Positions 6,412 to 10,666 of a stretch of DNA of 10,666 nt are shown piece by piece. How positions within the stretch are numbered: the stretch's first letter is position 1; every line of letters begins with the position of its first letter. The stretch covers positions 1 to 10,666 of the forward strand of contig CACZPV010000001.1 of the NCBI GenBank assembly GCA_902783065.1, read 5' to 3'. The notes beneath the pieces were generated by a model. The model was not told the DNA's origin, made no database searches, and saw only the letters and a program-made list of their open reading frames with translations. Source of the stretch: an uncultured Ruminococcus sp. Its GTDB lineage: Bacteria; Bacillota; Clostridia; Oscillospirales; Acutalibacteraceae. The position numbers were made by a program, and so were the translations under genes.

Positions 6412-8550
6412 ATGATAAGAACAAGAAAAGGATTTGTGTTATTGACAGCCTCATTGTTCATAGTATTGATGACAATAATTTTTTCAATGCCTGTATATGC
6501 TGCTGGCAGCAGTGCATTTGATTTTGAAGAAAATTCGCAAAACAGTCTAAAACTTATTGGCTATAACGGCAACGAAAAGATAGTAACCGTTCCTTCTGAA
6601 ATAGAAGGAAAAACTGTAGAGAGTATTACTTCATCCGTTTTTAAGGGACATGAAGATATTACGGATATCTTTATCCCTTCAAGTGTTCAGCTGATTTCCA
6701 GAAATGAGTTTGCATCATTTGAAAATCTGACCCTGTACGGACAGGAAAACTCTTATGTTCAGGAATATGCAGCAAGCAAGAATATTCCCTTTATTGTAGT
6801 TAATAGCGGTGAAGCTGTTAAGCTTTTATCGGATTTTAACTGTAAGATAATGAAAACAGGAACGGAAATTCCTGTTAATGCAGCTGTATTTCCTGAAAAC
6901 AGCAGTAATACAATTAATATTTTCTCATCTGACCCACGGGTTGCTTCTATAGAGGATGGAAAGGTAAAGGCTTTGTCTGACGGAAAGGTTCGTATCATTA
7001 TTCAGGCAAACAATCTTACAGAAGAATTTCCGGTGACTGTTTATACTCCTGCCAGCCGCATTGCAGCACCTTCTTCCGTTACTCTTGGTGCAGAAGAAAT
7101 TTACAATATGTCAATTTCAATCGCACCGCAAAATGCTGATCAGAGCCGTATCCGTTTTACGGTATCTGATAACAGCGTAGTAAGGGCTAACGGAAAAGTA
7201 CTTAAAGCACTTCGTCCGGGTAAAGCTCAGGTGAGAACGTGGTATGACGGTAAGGTTATGAGCGTTACAAACATTACTGTAAAAAATACACCTTCAACAG
7301 TAAAATTTACCCGTTCTGCTATTACTGCCGGAAATGGCGAAATAGTATCCATCGGCAGTACTGTTAATGAAGGAAGTGCGTCTGCACAAAGAACATATTC
7401 TTCGAGCAACAATAATGTAGCTGAAATCCTTCGGGATGGGTGGAAGGTGTATATCAAAGCGAAATCTAAAGGAACTGCCAGAATAACAGTAAGAACTTAT
7501 AACGGAAGAACATCTGTTTGCAGCTTTACTGTAAAAGATGCTCCAAGCAAAATAACATTAGGTAAAAATGAAATTACAATCGGAGTTGGAGAAACTTATC
7601 AAATGGGTTATGCGCTCAGCAGTAACTCTGCTTCCGATAAAAAAACGTATTATTCTTATAACAACAATATTGCACAGTTTAATCAAAACGGTATTGTAAC
7701 TGCCAGAAGAGCAGGTCAGACAACTATCGGAATAAAGCTGTTTAACGGAAGATATGCGTTATGCAAGGTTAATGTAAAAGCAGCTCCGGGTAAAATTGAA
7801 CTTGGAAGAAATAAGCTGACACTGGTTGTGGGAGAAAGCTATACGCTTTACAGCCATATAAATCAGAATTCAGCATCAGCAAAAAGAAAATATACTGTTA
7901 CCAATTCAGGCGTTCTTTCTTTAGACAAAACCAATTGGAACGGTAAAATCACTGCTCTTAAAACAGGAACTTCAAAGGTAACTGTAAGAACCTATAATGG
8001 AAAAACCGATACCTGTGAAGTAAAAGTAATCAACAGTTCTGTCAGAAAAACAATTGTTGATACAGCTAAAGCATGGCTTGGATATAACGAAAAAGACGGA
8101 TCATACAAGAAAATCTTTGATGTATATAATCAGGGAAGGATTCCGGGTTCCTATTATATGAGAGGACTTGACCCGTGGTGTGCAGCCTATGTATCGGCAG
8201 TGTTTATGAAAGCAGGAAAAATCAACATGATCTACCCCAGCTGCAGCTGTCCGACTATGGTAAATGGTGCAATATCAAAAGGAATCTGGGTAGAAGATGA
8301 TTCCTATGTACCCGAACGCGGTGATATTATCTTCTATAACTGGAATGATGACGGAAAAGGAGATTGTACCAGAGGTGCTTCCCATGTTGGCATTATTACA
8401 GATGTAAACAGCGGCGTCATGACTGTAATAGAAGGCAATTACGATTATACTCATAACAACATTAACGGTGATGATCTCGTAGGTTATCGTAAGGTTAATA
8501 TAAACGGTCAGTTTATCAGGGGCTTTATTGTGCCGAAATATCCGAACTGA
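6412..8550 (+). CDS. Secreted LRR/BIG2-repeat protein with C-terminal CHAP hydrolase domain
   Basis: A 712-aa exported protein, probably a cell-wall hydrolase held at or near the envelope by its repeats. Residues 1-30 form a signal peptide (basic MIRTRK, hydrophobic core, VYA-A cleavage site). About 34-130 resembles a short BspA-type leucine-rich segment (VTVPSEIEGKTVESI..VFKGHEDITDIFIPSSV). Five BIG2-like immunoglobulin-fold domains follow at about 133-211, 214-291, 294-375, 377-455 and 457-540; the third and fifth share VRTYNG-T-C. About 545-711 is a CHAP-type amidase/endopeptidase with Cys590 in DPWCAAYVSAVF, His658 in SHVGIITDV and Glu674/Asn676 in EGNY, so it looks active. There is no LPXTG anchor or SLH domain. 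AGGAG lies nine bases before ATG. Ends in a strong terminator. Peptidoglycan is the inferred substrate. Confidence 0.9.
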   Translation: MIRTRKGFVLLTASLFIVLMTIIFSMPVYAAGSSAFDFEENSQNSLKLIGYNGNEKIVTVPSEIEGKTVESITSSVFKGHEDITDIFIPSSVQLISRNEFASFENLTLYGQENSYVQEYAASKNIPFIVVNSGEAVKLLSDFNCKIMKTGTEIPVNAAVFPENSSNTINIFSSDPRVASIEDGKVKALSDGKVRIIIQANNLTEEFPVTVYTPASRIAAPSSVTLGAEEIYNMSISIAPQNADQSRIRFTVSDNSVVRANGKVLKALRPGKAQVRTWYDGKVMSVTNITVKNTPSTVKFTRSAITAGNGEIVSIGSTVNEGSASAQRTYSSSNNNVAEILRDGWKVYIKAKSKGTARITVRTYNGRTSVCSFTVKDAPSKITLGKNEITIGVGETYQMGYALSSNSASDKKTYYSYNNNIAQFNQNGIVTARRAGQTTIGIKLFNGRYALCKVNVKAAPGKIELGRNKLTLVVGESYTLYSHINQNSASAKRKYTVTNSGVLSLDKTNWNGKITALKTGTSKVTVRTYNGKTDTCEVKVINSSVRKTIVDTAKAWLGYNEKDGSYKKIFDVYNQGRIPGSYYMRGLDPWCAAYVSAVFMKAGKINMIYPSCSCPTMVNGAISKGIWVEDDSYVPERGDIIFYNWNDDGKGDCTRGASHVGIITDVNSGVMTVIEGNYDYTHNNINGDDLVGYRKVNINGQFIRGFIVPKYPN

Positions 8551-8585
8551 TAAAACGGATTATTTACAGCAGCATAACAAAAAAC

Positions 8586-8612
8586 CGATGAACTAAAATT
8601 CATCGTTTTTTT
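8586..8612 (+). terminator. Intrinsic terminator of the CHAP-protein gene
   Basis: CGATGAA (8586-8592) pairs with TTCATCG (8599-8605) around a 6-nt loop, then seven T residues follow (8606-8612). An A-run upstream (AAAAAAC) lengthens the stem. It lies 35 nt after the stop codon. Confidence 0.9.
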
Positions 8613-8654
8613 CGTTCATCATCCCGCCACTTCGTGTTCAGTGCGGTTAAGTGA

Positions 8655-8669
8655 CAATACAAGGATATA
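8655..8669. repeat. Short repeat, copy 2 (CAATACAAGGATATA)
   Basis: Identical 15-mer to 671-685 on the same strand, with TGCGGT 8 bases upstream in this copy. It lies just left of the GAGCGAAGCG-type repeat and may be part of the same degraded intergenic element. Confidence 0.4.
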
Positions 8670-8675
8670 AGCAAT

Positions 8676-8741
8676 CGGATGACAGGAACGCAGAGATGAG
8701 GAATTTTTAAGAATCTTTCGCTTCGCTCAGGATGTCAAGTC
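8676..8741. repeat. GAGCGAAGCG-type intergenic repeat
   Basis: On the minus strand this reads GACATCCTGAGCGAAGCG followed by AAAGATTCTT, closely resembling short dispersed intergenic repeats of the form GTCATnCTGAGCGAAGCGAAG seen in many bacterial genomes. A second partial unit (GGATGACAGGAAC, 8678-8690) lies on its left, so GGATGACA and GGATGTCA flank the segment as imperfect direct repeats. No coding potential. It lies in a gene-free stretch between a terminator and a promoter, a usual place for such repeats. Confidence 0.5.
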
Positions 8742-8817
8742 TTGTAACGCAAGTATTAAATTCGTTTTCTATATAGAGTATAGAAAAAATATATCACTGA
8801 ATATAGATAAAGTATTC

Positions 8818-8846
8818 TTGACTTTAATTATGTAAAATGATATAAT
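8818..8846 (+). promoter_or_regulatory. Promoter of the ECF S-component gene
   Basis: TTGACT (8818-8823), a 17-bp spacer and TATAAT (8841-8846) are near-consensus sigma-A elements. The start would fall at about 8853, at the first base of an inverted repeat. This gives a 220-nt leader before the coding region at 9073. Confidence 0.8.
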
Positions 8847-8851
8847 ATGAA

Positions 8852-9072
8852 CCATCAATTCATATATGTTTAATAAGAATTGATGGCATGGACTATATTA
8901 AATGACAAAAGAATTTAACCTATTAACCACCTTTTTTAACCGTGCCTTTGATACTACTAATATCTAATAAAAAATAGACAGACTATACGGAAAATATTCT
9001 ATCAGGTTTAACTCTGCTTTCTATCAGATATTAGTATAAGTTATCGCAAATCAGAAAGGATGTAGATGAATC
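8852..9072 (+). promoter_or_regulatory. Structured 5' leader of the ECF S-component gene, candidate RNA switch
   Basis: The leader begins with a 10-bp inverted repeat (8852-8861 with 8877-8886, 15-nt loop), which could be a 5' stem or an operator. Three TTAACC boxes follow (8915-8920, 8923-8928, 8936-8941). An 11-bp inverted repeat (8955-8965 with 9026-9036) encloses 60 nt, and TTCTATCAG occurs twice (8997-9005, 9019-9027). The right arm of the large stem lies about 17 nt before the AGAAAGGAT site. Transporter S-component genes are often controlled by vitamin riboswitches, but I see neither the TPP, cobalamin nor preQ1 consensus. No leader ORF with a ribosome binding site is seen. Confidence 0.45.
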
Positions 9073-9627
9073 ATGAACAGAAAACTTTATCAGGAACATC
9101 TCAAAAACATTGTTCTTGCAGCTCTTTTTGCAGCAATGGTCTATATTATGACGGCTTTTGTACACATCCCCACTCATCAGGGTTATGTTCATATCGGTGA
9201 TGGAGTTATTTACCTTGCTGCAGCTCTTTTGCCTACACCATATGCCATCGGTGCAGCAGCAATCGGCGCAGGTCTTTCGGATTACCTGTCCGGTTACGCT
9301 ATGTGGGTGCTGCCAACTATGATTATTAAAGCTTTTACTGCCTCTGTATTTACATGTAAAAAACAAACCATTATCAACAAGCGAAATTTGCTTGCAATCA
9401 TTCCGGCAGTAATAATCTGCATCGGCGGGTATTATATTGCAGGCGTATTACTTGCCTTTTTATCCGGGTCTTCGTTTAACGCAGCCATTGTTGCTGCACT
9501 TGCCGATATTCCCTCAAATCTGATACAAGGAGTCGGAAGCTCAGTACTGTTCGTGATTCTTGGCACCGCTCTGGATAGATCGGGCATTAAAAAAATCGTT
9601 TCTAACCACAATACATCAAAAATATAA
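9073..9627 (+). CDS. ECF transporter S component (substrate-binding membrane subunit)
   Basis: A 184-aa integral membrane protein of the energy-coupling factor S-component type (ECF-ribofla_trS/TIGR04002-like, from memory). These subunits bind a vitamin or similar micronutrient and share a common ATPase/T-subunit module encoded elsewhere. About six hydrophobic segments are seen at roughly 11-31, 43-53, 55-75, 78-93, 106-132 and 140-167. Typical traits are NIVLAALFAAMVYIMTAF near the N-terminus, HIPTHQGYVHIGDGVIYLAAALLP (31-54), AAIGAGLSDYLSGY (62-75) and a conserved NLIQG near the last helix. The start has AGAAAGGA some 12 bases upstream, a long spacing. It is monocistronic with a 220-nt leader. 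Substrate cannot be named from the sequence. Confidence 0.88.
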   Translation: MNRKLYQEHLKNIVLAALFAAMVYIMTAFVHIPTHQGYVHIGDGVIYLAAALLPTPYAIGAAAIGAGLSDYLSGYAMWVLPTMIIKAFTASVFTCKKQTIINKRNLLAIIPAVIICIGGYYIAGVLLAFLSGSSFNAAIVAALADIPSNLIQGVGSSVLFVILGTALDRSGIKKIVSNHNTSKI

Positions 9628-9684
9628 AAGTATCTCTGCTACAGCAACTCAGACTAATCTGAATTTTTTGCAGGTATTAATTAA

Positions 9685-9707
9685 GGATCCGGTGTCAAGC
9701 CGGATCC
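9685..9707. terminator. Hairpin between convergent genes, probable bidirectional terminator
   Basis: GGATCCGG (9685-9692) pairs perfectly with CCGGATCC (9700-9707) around a 7-nt loop. It lies between the stops of the rightward S-component gene and the leftward DUF308 gene. Flanks are T/A-rich (CGATTATTATC on plus, TTAATTAATACC on minus) but lack a clean T-run. Confidence 0.65.
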
Positions 9708-9741
9708 CGATTATTATCTGCTATTTTTTCTATTACAGTAT

Positions 9742-10377
9742 TTACTTATTATCAGTGTATTCTGCCGTAGTATCAATATATTTTGAAGAATTACTGCTGT
9801 TTGTAGTGATATCCTCACTGACATTTTTAAGGAAACGGGATATATATATAATGGTAATCAAGTCCCATATTCCATCAGCTATAAGTGCAATACCAATAAA
9901 GATCATGATAATATTGCCCGGACCACCAAACGGATTAATAAAAGCAATCACGCTGGTCACAATTAGAAGAATGGCACCTGATGCCTGAATCCACCACAGT
10001 TTTGATTGATTTCTTACAAATTGCAGAGCATATTGCAGTTTAAAAACAGCGCCCATAAACAGGATAACTGCCAAAGCAGCCGTAACTATTGCTGACAGCA
10101 ATCCGGGTGAAATCAATACATATACTCCAATTCCCAACAGTATACAACCGCCGATTAAAGGAAAAACAGAAATCTCCGCTTTATGCTTTACGATAAGATA
10201 TTCAAAAATTTTAAAAATTCCCCATGCGGACATAATTCCGCCGATGATACGACATATAATTTCTTTCGCACCGCCGGGATAGAGGACAAGAAAGATACCA
10301 AGTGCAATAATGCCAATATTGACCAAGATCATATCTTTGGAAATTTTTTTTGCTTTTTTCTTTAATCCCTCAAGCAT
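9742..10377 (-). CDS. DUF308/HdeD-like six-helix membrane protein
   Basis: A 211-aa protein with six predicted membrane helices at about 16-33, 37-62, 70-90, 93-116, 129-149 and 153-179. It has a short basic N-terminus (MLEGLKKKAKK) and a polar 30-residue C-terminal tail rich in Ser, Thr and Asn. Helical hairpins with GIxLxxxGxxxLxxP-like turns (IGIIALGIFLVLYPG, GGCILLGIGVYVLISPG) are typical of DUF308, whose Escherichia relative HdeD is linked to acid stress; the role here is unknown. AGGAGG lies seven bases before ATG. The promoter lies inside a repeat element immediately upstream. It is monocistronic and shares a terminator region with the convergent S-component gene. Confidence 0.85.
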   Translation of the reverse strand: MLEGLKKKAKKISKDMILVNIGIIALGIFLVLYPGGAKEIICRIIGGIMSAWGIFKIFEYLIVKHKAEISVFPLIGGCILLGIGVYVLISPGLLSAIVTAALAVILFMGAVFKLQYALQFVRNQSKLWWIQASGAILLIVTSVIAFINPFGGPGNIIMIFIGIALIADGIWDLITIIYISRFLKNVSEDITTNSSNSSKYIDTTAEYTDNK

Positions 10378-10403
10378 AAAACAACCTCCTTACCATCTGT
10401 CAA

Positions 10404-10526
10404 TTCAGCCGATTGTAGATAATTGTGTTGTAAGAGCCAAAGAACCCTTTGATATTTTACAATTCTTCTCTGCTGTTCCGTAATTTTCATAGCTTTTGTG
10501 GTTGAAAAAAACTACTTTTTGACTTT
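10404..10526 (-). repeat. Dispersed leader-like repeat, copy B
   Basis: About 123 nt on the minus strand, homologous to 6256-6386 on the plus strand. Ends are best conserved: AAAGTCAAAAAGTAGT (10526-10511) and ACAATCGGCTGAA (10416-10404). Like copy A, it ends shortly before a ribosome binding site and points towards the gene. In this copy the 3' end forms a complete promoter (TTGGCT, 17 bp, TACAAT). The open frame through it is not conserved in copy A, so it is unlikely to be coding. Confidence 0.65.
10412..10440 (-). promoter_or_regulatory. Probable promoter of the DUF308 gene within repeat copy B
   Basis: Minus strand: TTGGCT (10440-10435), 17-bp spacer, TACAAT (10417-10412). Predicted start near 10405 gives a leader of about 28 nt. 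The -10 box and following CGGCTGAA are the conserved 3' end of the repeat. Confidence 0.55.
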
Positions 10527-10531
10527 CAGGA

Positions 10532-10569
10532 GCGGGGTTTGTGCCGCCGTAGGCGGCACAAACCCTCGC
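10532..10569. terminator. GC-rich hairpin between rnpB and the repeat
   Basis: A perfect 14-bp stem (10535-10548 with 10552-10565) closes a 3-nt loop. GCG (10532-10534) and CGC (10567-10569) extend it across a bulged T. It is the likely transcription end of rnpB, about 32 nt past the RNA 3' end. The only T-run directly beside it (TTTTT, 10571-10575) is on the plus strand, the opposite polarity; on the minus strand CTCCTGAAAG follows. Confidence 0.6.
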
Positions 10570-10600
10570 CTTTTTAGTCGGGTATGATAATAAACAAAAT

Positions 10601-10666
10601 AATGAGTGGAACGATAAGCCGGGTTCTGTCGTGAACAGCCATCTATCTTGGCAGACCGTTACCGAT
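10601..10666 (-). ncRNA. rnpB: RNase P RNA, 3' part (truncated by the window)
   Basis: On the minus strand the segment ends with the universally conserved 3' motif of bacterial RNase P RNA: GATAGATGGCTGTTCACGAC, then AGAACCCGGCTTATCG. It is nearly identical to the same part of the Escherichia coli RNA as I know it. This RNA is the catalytic subunit that matures tRNA 5' ends together with the protein RnpA. Only about 66 nt of an expected 350-400 nt are in the window; the rest lies to the right. The exact 3' end is estimated from the P1 region and may be off by several bases. Confidence 0.92.

Noticed and set aside
8852..9072. TPP, cobalamin or preQ1 riboswitch in the ECF leader
   Set aside because: The CTGAGA/ACCTGAT TPP signature, the B12 box and the preQ1-I pattern are not present.

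Overview
The window looks like a chromosomal segment of a low-GC Gram-positive Clostridia member, most probably an Oscillospiraceae (Ruminococcus-like) gut bacterium. The reasons are strong AGGAGG-type ribosome binding sites, AT-rich intergenic DNA, an RNase Y gene, a 12-cysteine protein of a type found in Clostridia, and a secreted LRR/BIG2/CHAP protein. The genus call is inference. No phage genes, transposase, CRISPR array or replication origin is visible.

Layout, left to right. A tRNA-Pro(CGG) (10-86) is followed by a 25-bp perfect hairpin (97-150) and a small uncharacterised gene (277-591, +). Next come two leftward genes, each with its own hairpin: the cysteine-rich protein (751-1569, -) and rny, encoding RNase Y (1836-3389, -). 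An 834-base stretch without a clear gene lies between rny and aguA. It holds two good divergent promoters, one for aguA and one facing rny about 680 nt upstream of its start. The leftward leader carries a hairpin over a strong Shine-Dalgarno sequence and a possible 27-codon TTG-start ORF. Then aguA (4224-5339, +) and aguB (5371-6246, +) form a two-gene operon turning agmatine into putrescine. Downstream is a large exported protein with an LRR-like segment, five BIG2-like domains and a CHAP peptidoglycan hydrolase (6412-8550, +), ending in a textbook terminator.

The right part starts with a 522-base gap holding a dispersed-repeat-like sequence and a near-consensus promoter. The promoter opens a 220-nt structured leader of an ECF-transporter S-component gene (9073-9627, +). 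That gene converges on a DUF308/HdeD-like membrane protein gene (9742-10377, -). The window ends inside the 3' part of the RNase P RNA gene (rnpB, -).

The least expected observation is a pair of diverged repeats of about 125-130 nt (6256-6386 on +, 10404-10526 on -). Each sits just before the ribosome binding site of a gene and points the same way as that gene. They look like a mobile or duplicated leader/promoter module. The other candidates for unexplained biology are the rny leader and the leader of the ECF gene.
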